The notes: a model not told the origin generated them from the sequence alone. A stretch of 8,964 nucleotides of DNA from Candidatus Rokuibacteriota bacterium (GCA_003220195.1 QHRT01000231.1:1-8964); one strand, 5' to 3'; positions 1 through 6,635 are shown, counted from the stretch's first letter. Numbers and translations are program-made.

Positions 1-1279
1 GGGCGGCGGACTGGACGAGATTGTAGTCATTGGAGACGAGCGTCCCCTCGCACTCATCGGCGAGGATCGTGTTCGAGAGGAAGACGAAGCCATCCGTGTT
101 TCGCACGCCGGCTCCCGTGTTCAGGGCAATGGTGACGTTGTTCAGGGTCACCCTGCCCGTAAGCGTGTTTTGGCGGATGCCGGCGCCGTTGTTCGAGCTC
201 ACCGTGCTGTTGGTGAGCGTCAGGTCGACCGCGGGCGCTGTGTTGAAAATGCCTCCGCCGACATTCGAGCTGATGGTGCTCTTCGAGACACTCAGGCGGC
301 CCTGGTTCAAGATGCCGCCGCCGTTCGTGTCGCCCGGGAAGTCCACTCGGTTGGAGCTGACCGTCGTACCGGTCAGCTCCAGCGTTCCGAGATTCGCGAT
401 CCCGCCGCCGGAGAGAAAAGCCGCGTTGTCCGAGACTATGCTGTTGGTCAGCGTCGCGTTCAGGCTATTGTGGATACCGCCCCCGTTACTGCTGGCGCTG
501 TTTGACTTGATGGTGCTGCCGGTCAGCGTCAGGGTGCCCCCATTGGCGATGCCACCGCCGGAACTCCCCGTCCTTGTGCTGTTGCCGGCCACGATGGAGT
601 TGATCAGCGTCAGGGTGCCCTGATTGAAGATGCCACCGCCCCCGGAGTTGCAGCTGTTGCCAGTCACGGTGGAGTTGACCAGCGTCAGGGTGCCCTGATT
701 GCGGATGCCGCCGCCGACGTCGAAGTCGACATGGCCATTCGCAATCTGGAGGTTCTCGATCTGGACCACCCCCGCACGGACGTCGAAGATGCGGTCGTCC
801 CAGCCAGTCCCTCCCTGGACCGTCGCGATGCTCCCCAGCGTCGTGGCGTTGGTCGTGATCCTCACATTGGACGTAATGTCCAGGTCACCCGTCAGCGCGT
901 TGTCCTCGCCGCGCCCGCGGAGGCTGAGCGTATAGGTGGAGCCCCCCTGCAGGACGATGACATCGGTGGCGCTGTTCCCGTTCGTGTTGGCATGCCGGAT
1001 GGCCGCCCGGAGGCTGGGGCACGTCAACGACCCGAATGCCTGCGCGAGCAGGGGGGCTCCGATGTCCACTGCCGTCGCGGGTACACCCGGAGCTTCCAGC
1101 ATCGCGAGCGCACTGATGGCGGTGAAGCAAACGGGAACGGGTGAGGGATCGCCGGTGCCGCTCACGAAGAGGCTGACCTGAGCGTGGGCCGTCGGCGGGA
1201 GGCACGCGAGCAGCGCCACCGCCACGACGGGAGACAAGAGGCCGCGGAACATCCTCGAGCAGTTCGTGACGAGAGACAT
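1..1279 (-). CDS. Secreted CSLREA-type parallel beta-helix repeat protein (C-terminus cut by window edge)
   Basis: The minus-strand frame is open from an ATG at 1279 to the window edge (426 residues, no stop). An AAGGAG site 7 bases upstream selects this ATG over an in-frame ATG six bases earlier, which would sit 1 base from the ribosome site. Residues 1-33 form a signal peptide: NCSRMFRG, then a hydrophobic stretch, with likely cleavage at AHA|Q. A LLAC at 23-26 could instead be a weak lipobox. Residues 87-98, CPSLRAAIRHAN, match the CSLREA motif typical of bacterial secreted beta-helix proteins. From about residue 189 the protein is built of GGGIxNxGTLTLxxSTVxxN units (about nine), ending in a SNTILADECEGTL segment that resembles the region before a choice-of-anchor Q domain. 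It is probably a surface or exported right-handed beta-helix protein. Ligand or enzymatic activity is unknown and no catalytic motif is seen. The missing C-terminus would show any sorting signal. It reads away from the CoA-transferase operon and has its own promoter. Confidence 0.88.
   Translation of the reverse strand, partial: MSLVTNCSRMFRGLLSPVVAVALLACLPPTAHAQVSLFVSGTGDPSPVPVCFTAISALAMLEAPGVPATAVDIGAPLLAQAFGSLTCPSLRAAIRHANTNGNSATDVIVLQGGSTYTLSLRGRGEDNALTGDLDITSNVRITTNATTLGSIATVQGGTGWDDRIFDVRAGVVQIENLQIANGHVDFDVGGGIRNQGTLTLVNSTVTGNSCNSGGGGIFNQGTLTLINSIVAGNSTRTGSSGGGIANGGTLTLTGSTIKSNSASSNGGGIHNSLNATLTNSIVSDNAAFLSGGGIANLGTLELTGTTVSSNRVDFPGDTNGGGILNQGRLSVSKSTISSNVGGGIFNTAPAVDLTLTNSTVSSNNGAGIRQNTLTGRVTLNNVTIALNTGAGVRNTDGFVFLSNTILADECEGTLVSNDYNLVQSAA
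77..715 (-). repeat. Nine tandem beta-helix coil repeats within the CSLREA protein
   Basis: Protein-level repeats start at about residues 189, 213, 241, 266, 291, 320, 341, 365 and 389, with spacing of 21-29 residues. Early units keep GGGI[RFAH]N..TLTL..S.[VI]..N. The last two drift to GAGIRQN and GAGVRN. Gly-rich turns followed by TLTL strands and an Asn ladder are characteristic of stacked right-handed beta-helix coils. Spacing varies through inserts such as DFPGDTN between units 5 and 6. Confidence 0.85.
605..701 (-). repeat. Two perfect 22-bp direct repeats inside beta-helix units 1 and 2
   Basis: Positions 605-626 and 680-701 are identical over 22 bases and encode the QGTLTL part of two adjacent repeat units. 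A third copy at 524-538 keeps 15 of these bases. Nucleotide identity beyond what the protein needs suggests recent duplication or gene conversion between units. Confidence 0.8.
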
Positions 1280-1286
1280 CGCCATT

Positions 1287-1292
1287 CTCCTT
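1287..1292 (-). promoter_or_regulatory. Ribosome binding site of the beta-helix gene
   Basis: AAGGAG lies on the minus strand 7 bases before the ATG at 1279. It decides the start, because the in-frame ATG at 1285 is only 1 base from it. Confidence 0.75.
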
Positions 1293-1377
1293 ATCGGTCG
1301 AAAGACGAAACCCAGAGTGATTGCTCGAGAAGTCGTCCATGCCAGTCAGGGTTGTCCCCGGCCACCGGCACGGCAGA

Positions 1378-1398
1378 CCCGGTCGAATCCGAACCGGG
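1378..1398 (-). other. Hairpin near the predicted transcription start of the beta-helix gene
   Basis: CCCGGT (1378-1383) pairs with ACCGGG (1393-1398) around a 9-base loop. An alternative fold with a bulged A extends pairing inward through TCG/CGA. It sits just downstream of the predicted -10 box, so it would fall at the 5' end of the leader, which is roughly 117 bases long. Its function is unknown, and I could not match the leader to a riboswitch class. Confidence 0.4.
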
Positions 1399-1402
1399 CC
1401 CG

Positions 1403-1430
1403 ATGCTAGGGACTCTGTTTCGCTTGTCAA
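1403..1430 (-). promoter_or_regulatory. Sigma-70-like promoter for the beta-helix gene
   Basis: On the minus strand a perfect -35 box TTGACA (1425-1430) is followed after 16 bases by TAGCAT (1403-1408), which matches four of six positions of TATAAT. Transcription would start near 1396. It lies in a locally less GC-rich stretch between the two minus-strand transcription units, as expected for an independent promoter. This is pattern recognition only. Sigma preference in this organism is unknown. Confidence 0.6.
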
Positions 1431-1446
1431 TTGCACTTAGGTACAG

Positions 1447-1467
1447 GAGCACTTCGGGACAGTGCTC
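1447..1467 (-). other. 7-bp hairpin just upstream of the beta-helix promoter
   Basis: GAGCACT (1447-1453) and AGTGCTC (1461-1467) form a perfect 7-bp inverted repeat with a 7-base spacer. It ends 16 bases before the -35 box. It could be a second terminator of the operon to the right or an operator for a regulator acting at the adjacent promoter. No T-tract follows on the minus strand. Confidence 0.4.
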
Positions 1468-1505
1468 GTGGAGACCAACATTCACGGCCGAAAGTATCGA
1501 GACCG

Positions 1506-1531
1506 GCCGGAGCGGTTCGGTCCGCTCCGGC
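1506..1531 (-). terminator. Strong GC hairpin, probable terminator of the CoA-transferase operon
   Basis: A perfect 10-bp stem (1506-1515 with 1522-1531) closes a 6-base loop, 62 bases past the stop of the last operon gene. There is no U-tract after it on the minus strand, so it is not a textbook intrinsic terminator. It may work with the 7-bp hairpin at 1447-1467 or simply stabilise the mRNA 3' end. Confidence 0.45.
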
Positions 1532-1593
1532 GGCAGGTCGGTGTCGACGGAATTGATGAGCGAGGCGAGGCAGACTGTCGTTCGGCGGTCGAT

Positions 1594-2808
1594 TTACCCC
1601 GGAATGGTGTCGTAGTGGTCCCGGTTCCCGATCACCTCATCGCCGTATAGTTGCGCGATCTCTTCTTTCGAGTAGCCTAGGAGCTCCCCGAGCACTTCTT
1701 CGTTGTGCTCTCCCACCCTCGGCGTCATGCCGACAACCGCCGGCGTCCGGCTGAAGTGCCAGAAGTCGCCGGACACGGCGATGGTCCCGGCGAGAAAGTC
1801 GGGGACTTCTACCATCGCGCGCCGTTCCCAGGGATGGGGATCCGCCGCCGCCTGCGGGATCGTGTTCACCGGAGCCGCGACGACGTCGTGGCGGGTGAAG
1901 TGCTCGATCGCATCCTTCATCGTCATCGTCGCGAGCAGATCACGCATCGCCTCGTTGATGACCTCGGCATGCCTGGTGCGCTCGCGCCGCGTGGTGAAGC
2001 GCGGATCTTCGCGCCACTCGGCTTTGCCCAGAGCGGCGCACACGCGATGCCAGTGGTGCTGGTCGCCGGCGGAGATCAGGACCCAGCCGTCCTTGCAGGG
2101 GAACATGCCGCTCGGAGCGGAATCGGACTTGGCACGCTGCGGGATGGTTCCGGCCCCGTGGTACGCGGTGATCGGAATCTCGGTCAGGCTGTAGCCGGAG
2201 TCCGCCAGGCAGACGTCGATGCACTGTCCTTCGCCGGACATATTTCGCTCGAAGAGCGCGGCGAGCGTACCGATCGCCGAGTGCAGCGCGGTGGTGCGGT
2301 CGATGATGGGGACACCGGCGCGAATCGGCGGCATGCCGTCTTCGCCGGTGACCATGGCGATGCCGGCCATGGTCTGGCCGATCGGGTCGTAGCCGATCTG
2401 GTCGCGATACGGACCGAATTGCCCGTACGCGGAGACGTTGACCATGATGATGCGCGGGTTCAGCGTCTTCAACACGTCGTATCCGAAGCCCATCTCGTCG
2501 ATCGTCCCGGGACGGAAGTTCTGCACGAGCACGTCGGACGCCTTGACGAGCCTCCTCAAGATTGTCTTGGCTTCCTCCTTGCGCAAGTCCATGCTGAGGC
2601 TCTTCTTGCCGCTGTTGTACTGGACCCAGTACGCGCTCTGCCTCTTCACCCAGGGCGCGTGATACCGGGTTTCCTCGCCGCCGAGACGCTCGACCTTGAT
2701 GACCTCGGCTCCGAGACGCGCGAGCACCTGCGCGCACCGCGGCCCGGCCTGATGGCGCCCGAGATCGATCACGCGGATTCCGTTCAACGGTCCCTTGCCA
2801 TTCATCAT
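1594..2808 (-). CDS. CaiB/BaiF family III CoA-transferase
   Basis: 404 residues, the usual length for a complete family III acyl-CoA:carboxylate CoA-transferase, a cytoplasmic enzyme that moves CoA between carboxylic acids through an aspartyl-CoA thioester intermediate. The protein opens with LNGIRVIDLGRHQAGPRCAQ (8-27), the usual N-terminal strand-turn, followed by LGAEVIKVE (32-40), NFRPGTIDEMGFGY (97-110) and VNVSAYGQFGPYRD (123-136). GYDPIGQTMAGIAMVTG (139-155) leads to Asp170 in VPIIDRTTALHSAIG, the expected position of the catalytic Asp (Asp169 in formyl-CoA transferase). SGEGQCIDVCLADS (191-204) follows. The start at 2808 has AAGGAG 7 bases upstream, and a second Met follows directly. 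It is the last gene of the operon, 52 bases after the SCOT-like gene. The acid and CoA donor cannot be told from sequence. Formyl-, carnitine-, succinyl- and mesaconyl-type specificities are all possible. Confidence 0.93.
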   Translation of the reverse strand: MMNGKGPLNGIRVIDLGRHQAGPRCAQVLARLGAEVIKVERLGGEETRYHAPWVKRQSAYWVQYNSGKKSLSMDLRKEEAKTILRRLVKASDVLVQNFRPGTIDEMGFGYDVLKTLNPRIIMVNVSAYGQFGPYRDQIGYDPIGQTMAGIAMVTGEDGMPPIRAGVPIIDRTTALHSAIGTLAALFERNMSGEGQCIDVCLADSGYSLTEIPITAYHGAGTIPQRAKSDSAPSGMFPCKDGWVLISAGDQHHWHRVCAALGKAEWREDPRFTTRRERTRHAEVINEAMRDLLATMTMKDAIEHFTRHDVVAAPVNTIPQAAADPHPWERRAMVEVPDFLAGTIAVSGDFWHFSRTPAVVGMTPRVGEHNEEVLGELLGYSKEEIAQLYGDEVIGNRDHYDTIPG

Positions 2809-2860
2809 TGCGTCGCTCCTTGCCCGGCGCCTCGCCGCTTCATGTCACGGGAGCTCATCG

Positions 2861-4255
2861 TCATTCCATCGAGCGAACGCTCGGCGCGATCGCGACCTCC
2901 ATCTCCGTCAGTGCGATCACTTCCCCGGGCGTGAAGCCCGGCGCGACGGCATCGAGCACGAACTGGTGCGTGTCCCACCGCAGCAGCGCGAGATCGGTCA
3001 CCACGTAGCTCACGCACGCCTTGCCGGTGACGGGATACGTGCACTTCCGCCGCAGCTTCGGCCGGCCCTTGCTGTCCACGTGCTCCATCACGATGATCAG
3101 GTCGGCCTTGCCGGACAGGAGATCCATCGCGCCGCCGATGCCGCCGCGCTTCGCGTCCGCGGTGCTCCAGTTGGCGACGCTCCCGGACTGATCGACCTCG
3201 TACGCGCCGAGAATCACCGTGTCGATCTTCCCGCCGCGCGCCATCTCGAACGACGTGACGCTGTCGAAGAACGAGGCGCCGGCGTTCAGCGCGACGAACT
3301 GGCCGGCGGCGTTGTAGATGTCCGGATCGATCTCGTGCTCCTCCGACACCATCCGGCCGTAGCCGAGGACGCCGTTCTCGGCGTGGAGGATCACGTCGCG
3401 GCCTTCCAGATAGTTCGACACCATGGTGGGGATGCCGACGCCGAGGTTGACGTAGGTCCCTTCCTTGACGAGCCTGGCGGCGTTCCTCGCGATGCCTTCG
3501 CGGGTGAGCGCCGGCTTGCCGCTGTAGAGCCGAGGTTGATCCGCCGCCCGCCGCGCGGGCCGGCGCCACGCCTTGCCGTCCATGACCTGCGTCGTCCGGA
3601 CGACGCGCGTCACGAAGATGCCGGGCAGATCGATCAGTTCGGGGGCAATCGCGCCGGGCTCGACGATCTCGTCCACCTCCACGATCGCGACGCGCGCGGC
3701 CTTCGCGAAGGCGGGATTGAAGTTCTGGCTGCCGCCGCGGAACTGCACGTTGCCGAGACGGTCCGCGCGAGAGCCTCGCAAGAGCGCGTAGTCCACGTGG
3801 ATCGCGTACTCGAGGACGTGGGGCTTGCCGCCGAAGTCGCGGATCTCCCGGCCCGCCGCCAGATCGGTGTCGACGCCGGTCGGTGAATAGAACGCCGGAA
3901 TTCCGGCGCCGCCCGCGCGACAGCGCTCGACCAGGATGCCTTGCGGCACGAGCTCCACTTCCATCTTGCCGGCCGCGATCTGCTCTTCGCTGGCGGTCGG
4001 CGTGCCCGGCCGCACCGAGAACGCGGCGATCAGCTTCTTCACCTGGTTGTTCTCGGCGAGGATCTGGCCGCGCGTCGCGCCCGCGTCGCCGAGAGAGTTG
4101 CAGACCAGCGTCAGCTCCCCGGTGCCCTGATCGCGCAGGGCACAGATCAAGCTCGTCGCGAAGCGATGCGCGACGCCGAAGCCGGCGATGGCGACCGTCG
4201 CTCCGTCGGGGATGTCGGCGACGGCCTCTTCGGGCGATGCCACGATTTTGTTCAT
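2861..4255 (-). CDS. Fused alpha-beta family I CoA-transferase (SCOT/3-oxoacid-type)
   Basis: 464 residues carry both halves of a family I CoA-transferase in one chain. Residues 1 to about 225 are the alpha-type domain, with GATVAIAGFG (18-27) and the conserved RCRAGGAGIPAFYSPTGVDT (111-130). A short Arg-rich linker (about 226-248) leads to the beta-type domain, with YVNLGVGIPT (268-277) and HAENGVLGYG (291-300). Glu293 of the ENG motif is the expected catalytic residue that forms the glutamyl-CoA thioester. Families with this build include succinyl-CoA:3-ketoacid, acetate and propionate CoA-transferases. Many bacteria encode the halves as separate subunits, so the fusion is notable but not rare. 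The SAENG-type motif is complete, so the enzyme should be active. The start at 4255 has AAGAGG 7 bases upstream. It begins 28 bases after the preceding CoA-transferase, so the genes are very likely co-transcribed. The substrate is unknown. Confidence 0.92.
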   Translation of the reverse strand: MNKIVASPEEAVADIPDGATVAIAGFGVAHRFATSLICALRDQGTGELTLVCNSLGDAGATRGQILAENNQVKKLIAAFSVRPGTPTASEEQIAAGKMEVELVPQGILVERCRAGGAGIPAFYSPTGVDTDLAAGREIRDFGGKPHVLEYAIHVDYALLRGSRADRLGNVQFRGGSQNFNPAFAKAARVAIVEVDEIVEPGAIAPELIDLPGIFVTRVVRTTQVMDGKAWRRPARRAADQPRLYSGKPALTREGIARNAARLVKEGTYVNLGVGIPTMVSNYLEGRDVILHAENGVLGYGRMVSEEHEIDPDIYNAAGQFVALNAGASFFDSVTSFEMARGGKIDTVILGAYEVDQSGSVANWSTADAKRGGIGGAMDLLSGKADLIIVMEHVDSKGRPKLRRKCTYPVTGKACVSYVVTDLALLRWDTHQFVLDAVAPGFTPGEVIALTEMEVAIAPSVRSME

Positions 4256-4283
4256 CGCGATGCCTCTTCTCTGTTGCGCGGAG

Positions 4284-5624
4284 TTACGCGGCCCGGGGCG
4301 GCCACACCGGCTCGTGGTGGCCGAGCGGCACCGTCGGCCGCGCCCAGCGCGGGGCAGTCTCGGAGAGGCCCAGCACCGGTGCGAGGTGATGCAGCCGACC
4401 GACCGGCGTCTCGCTCGTCGTCGACCAGCGCGCCAGCTCCTCCGGCGTGAATTCCTTCGGCACGTCCTTCAATCGAGCCTCCGGCACCTGGCCGCGTCCG
4501 ACGAGCCAGCGTCCGGTCTGCGCCAGCGAGATCCGCACGAGCCAGCTGCCTCCCTCGCGCGCGCGGCGGCCGAGCGCGACCATCGCGCCGAACGCCATCA
4601 GATACCCGGTGAGGTAGTCGATCGCCGAGACGGGATAGAACTGCGGTCCCGGCGTGGCGCCGGGGAACAGCTCTCCCTGACGGTGGGTGATCCCGCTGAC
4701 CGTCTGCACGACCGTGTCGAAGCCGCGGCGGGACGCCCACGGTCCGACGTGGCTGAACGCGCACAGCGAGACGAACACGATGCCCGGCCGCAGCTGGGCG
4801 AGCGCCTCGGGCGAGAATCCACGATTGCCGAGCGTACCGGGCCGGTAGCCCTGCGAGAACACGTCGGCGTCGCGCACCAGCTCGTGCAGCGTCTTCACGT
4901 CGCTCGACTGGCGCAGATCGAGATGCGCGGAGAGCTTGCCGTGACCGGTGTCGTATTCCTGGTAGCCGAGATTGGGCAGATGCTTCGCGGTGATCTTCAA
5001 CACGTCGGCGCCGTGCTCCGCGAGCGTGCGCGCGCACGTCGGGCCGGCGAGCACGCGCGTCAGGTCGAGCACGCGCACGCCCGACAACGGTCGATCGCCG
5101 TCGGGAAGCTTCTCGCGCGGGCTGTCGCCGATCTTGACGATCTCCATCAGCGGCAGCGTCGCGATCGCCGCGGCCTGCGGATGCTTCGCCCACTCGTCCA
5201 TCGTCCGGACCATGCCGCCGGCGCCCTTCGCGGCGATGATCGCTTCTTCGAGCTCGAAAGCGTCCCACTTCGCCACCGCCTGGCGCACGGCCTCGCGATC
5301 TTCCGGCACGCCGAGGACGCCGAGCGCCGCGGCGCGATGGTTCGGGAAGTTGCAGTGGAGATAGCTCCAGCGACCGTTCCGGGCAGGGTAGACGCCCATC
5401 ACCGCGTTGCGCTCCGTCGAGACCGGCTGGCCTTCCATCTTCATGTAATGCCCGCTCCGGAGCGACGCGGTGGCCTGGCGCGCATCGACGGCGACTTCCT
5501 GACGGCGGCCGGTGCGCAGCTCCCAGAGATCGGAGACCGCGAGGCCGACGGCCGCGAGCGCGGCGGCGCTAGTTTCGCCGATGCGGAACGGGGTCGGCAG
5601 GATCGGATCGGCACCGCCTGTCAT
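4284..5624 (-). CDS. CaiB/BaiF-type CoA-transferase with permuted half-domain order (start uncertain)
   Basis: 446 residues from the first ATG. Residues 30-160 resemble the second half of a CaiB protein: LWELRTGRRQEVAVD (33-47), then NGRWSYLHCNFPNH (83-96) and DEWAKHPQ (143-150). Residues 179 to about 375 resemble the first half: PLSGVRVLDLTRVLAGPTCA (179-198), HGADVLKI (204-211), QGYRPGTLGNRGF (258-270), VSLCAFSHVGPW (285-296), and Asp336 in SAIDYLTGY as the likely thioester-forming Asp. A subset of CaiB relatives is built this way as far as I recall. They are poorly characterised. It would transfer CoA to an unknown acid in the cytoplasm. The ATG at 5624 has no ribosome site, and the same frame continues upstream with coding-like sequence to about 5699 without a start codon. 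The true N-terminus is therefore probably longer, or the gene is frameshifted. The reading frame of the MaoC gene overlaps its 5' end. Confidence 0.85.
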   Translation of the reverse strand: MTGGADPILPTPFRIGETSAAALAAVGLAVSDLWELRTGRRQEVAVDARQATASLRSGHYMKMEGQPVSTERNAVMGVYPARNGRWSYLHCNFPNHRAAALGVLGVPEDREAVRQAVAKWDAFELEEAIIAAKGAGGMVRTMDEWAKHPQAAAIATLPLMEIVKIGDSPREKLPDGDRPLSGVRVLDLTRVLAGPTCARTLAEHGADVLKITAKHLPNLGYQEYDTGHGKLSAHLDLRQSSDVKTLHELVRDADVFSQGYRPGTLGNRGFSPEALAQLRPGIVFVSLCAFSHVGPWASRRGFDTVVQTVSGITHRQGELFPGATPGPQFYPVSAIDYLTGYLMAFGAMVALGRRAREGGSWLVRISLAQTGRWLVGRGQVPEARLKDVPKEFTPEELARWSTTSETPVGRLHHLAPVLGLSETAPRWARPTVPLGHHEPVWPPRAA

Positions 5625-6546
5625 CGTGACCGTGCGGGCGCGCTCGTCCGTCCAGCCCGCAACCGGCAGGATCGTGCGCAGAGCATCCCACCTGGGCGCT
5701 CATCGCCACCGTGCCCTCGGGCGTCACCGCCCAGAGCTCACACCTCCGGCCATCCGCGGTTGGCCGGCCGCGCAGCTCGAACGGCGCGACGTCGAACAGC
5801 GGCGCGCGCGCCCGGGTCGTGTACGACCGGATCGTACGTCCGGGATTCGAATCGCGCGCGATGTCGATCAGGAGCGTCGTCGTGAGCGGACCGTGCACCA
5901 CGAGTCCGGGATAGCCTTCCGTCTCCATCGCCCACGTCCGGTCGTAGTGGATCCGGTGACTGTTGAACGTGAGCGCGGAGTAGCGGAAGAGAAGAATCGG
6001 GTCGGGCGTGATGGTCCGCCGCCATGGAACGTCCACCGGCGCATCCTCGCGGCGTGGCGCCTGGTTGCGCTCTCCCGGCTTCACCTCTTCGCGGAACACC
6101 GTCCGGCGCTCGTCCTCGACGGCGAGGCCGTGCGACCCGCTGATTCGATTGACGACGGTCGCGAACACCAGCGTGCCGGTGCCGCCACTCTTCACGCTGA
6201 TGTCCGCCAGCTCGGTCTCGCGACGGAGCGTGTCGCCGATCCGGACGGGGCGATGGACGTCGACGCGCTCGCCGGCGAACATCCGGCGCGGCAACGGGAT
6301 CGGAGGCACGACACCGGCATCGTGCGGTGTGCCGTCCCGGCGCAGCTCGTCCGGCGCATAGTGCGGCAGGAAGGAGAGTGACAACCACGCCGGCGGCAGC
6401 GGGTCGCCGGTCTTGAATTCGGGTTCCGCGCGCCCGAGGGCGAGGCGGAGCAAGTTCACGGGGCCGGGGTTCACGACGTCGGTCGAGACCGACTTTTTCC
6501 CGACGTGCTGGCGTAGATCTTCGAGGTTGAGCTCGATCGTGGCCAT
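5569..6546 (-). CDS. MaoC/HTD2-like double hot-dog dehydratase (enoyl-CoA hydratase type)
   Basis: 325 residues, of which about the first 285 look like family sequence. An N-terminal hot-dog domain (FAS1-like dehydratase, about 5-155) carries GVVPPIPLPRRMFAGERV (78-95) and a GDTLRRETELADI strand (104-116). The C-terminal MaoC hot-dog (about 175-285) carries FNSHRIHYD (194-202) with the catalytic-type His, then EGYPGLVVHGPL (210-221). Relatives hydrate or dehydrate mesaconyl-, itaconyl- or 3-hydroxyacyl-CoA/ACP esters in the cytoplasm. The start at 6546 has GGAGG 5 bases upstream. It is the first gene of the four-gene operon, and the CoA-transferases beside it would supply CoA esters. Family similarity fades after LWAVTPEGTVAMSAQV (271-286). 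The last 39 residues are Arg/His/Asp-rich and overlap the next gene in another frame, as if the normal stop had been lost by a frameshift. Substrate is not assignable, and no citramalyl-CoA lyase is visible to support an itaconate pathway. Confidence 0.9.
   Translation of the reverse strand: MATIELNLEDLRQHVGKKSVSTDVVNPGPVNLLRLALGRAEPEFKTGDPLPPAWLSLSFLPHYAPDELRRDGTPHDAGVVPPIPLPRRMFAGERVDVHRPVRIGDTLRRETELADISVKSGGTGTLVFATVVNRISGSHGLAVEDERRTVFREEVKPGERNQAPRREDAPVDVPWRRTITPDPILLFRYSALTFNSHRIHYDRTWAMETEGYPGLVVHGPLTTTLLIDIARDSNPGRTIRSYTTRARAPLFDVAPFELRGRPTADGRRCELWAVTPEGTVAMSAQVGCSAHDPAGCGLDGRARPHGHDDRRCRSDPADPVPHRRN
5625..5699 (-). other. Start-less N-terminal extension of the permuted CoA-transferase
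   Basis: In the frame of the CoA-transferase, the 25 codons between a TGA (5700-5702) and the ATG at 5624 encode a plausible N-terminus containing WDALRTILPVAGWTDERA. This resembles the helical leader I recall before the TGADPVLP-like motif in relatives. No ATG, GTG or TTG occurs in this stretch, only CTG codons such as 5679-5681. An ATG at 5701-5703 lies one frame away, in the MaoC frame. A single-base change between about 5688 and 5700 would join this ATG to the extension. Confidence 0.55.
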
Positions 6547-6554
6547 GGTGTCCT

Positions 6555-6602
6555 CCGTCGCGTCCGCGCGATGCCCGTCGCGTCCGCGCGATGCCCGTCG
6601 CC
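6555..6602. repeat. Perfect 20-bp tandem duplication in the leader of the MaoC operon
   Basis: The unit CCGTCGCGTCCGCGCGATGC occurs at 6555-6574 and 6575-6594 without a mismatch, and the next eight bases begin a third copy (CCGTCGCC). It directly abuts, and by two bases overlaps, the GGAGG ribosome site of the MaoC gene (6552-6556). It therefore lies between the ribosome site and the probable promoter. The period is close to two helical turns. It may be a pair of regulator sites or a replication-slippage duplication. Confidence 0.85.
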
Positions 6603-6606
6603 GGCT

Positions 6607-6635
6607 ACACTACCGCAACGCCGCCGCGCGACCAA
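6607..6635 (-). promoter_or_regulatory. Weak candidate promoter for the MaoC/CoA-transferase operon
   Basis: On the minus strand TTGGTC (6630-6635) and TAGTGT (6607-6612) are separated by 17 bases. Each matches only three of six consensus positions, but position and spacing suit a start near 6600. The resulting leader would consist almost entirely of the 20-bp tandem repeats. Confidence 0.35.

Noticed and set aside
30..623. A 197-codon plus-strand frame with repetitive PPP/VSV sequence
   Set aside because: It is the antisense image of the beta-helix repeats, whose minus-strand frame has a signal peptide, ribosome site and family motifs.
605..715. Spaced direct repeats considered as a CRISPR array
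   Set aside because: Repeats lie in frame inside a coding sequence, have variable spacing and encode beta-helix motifs.
2805..2864. A tiny frame (MTMSSRDMKRRGAGQGATQ) between the SCOT-like gene and the last CoA-transferase, its TGA overlapping the next ATG
   Set aside because: It could be a coupling leader, but it has no ribosome site of its own and its composition is ordinary for a GC-rich spacer.
4188..5885. A 565-codon plus-strand open frame, with other long plus-strand frames at 1705-2934 and 2795-3886
   Set aside because: They are antisense to clearly recognisable CoA-transferase and MaoC genes. Their Arg/Ala/His-rich composition is typical of shadow frames in GC-rich DNA.
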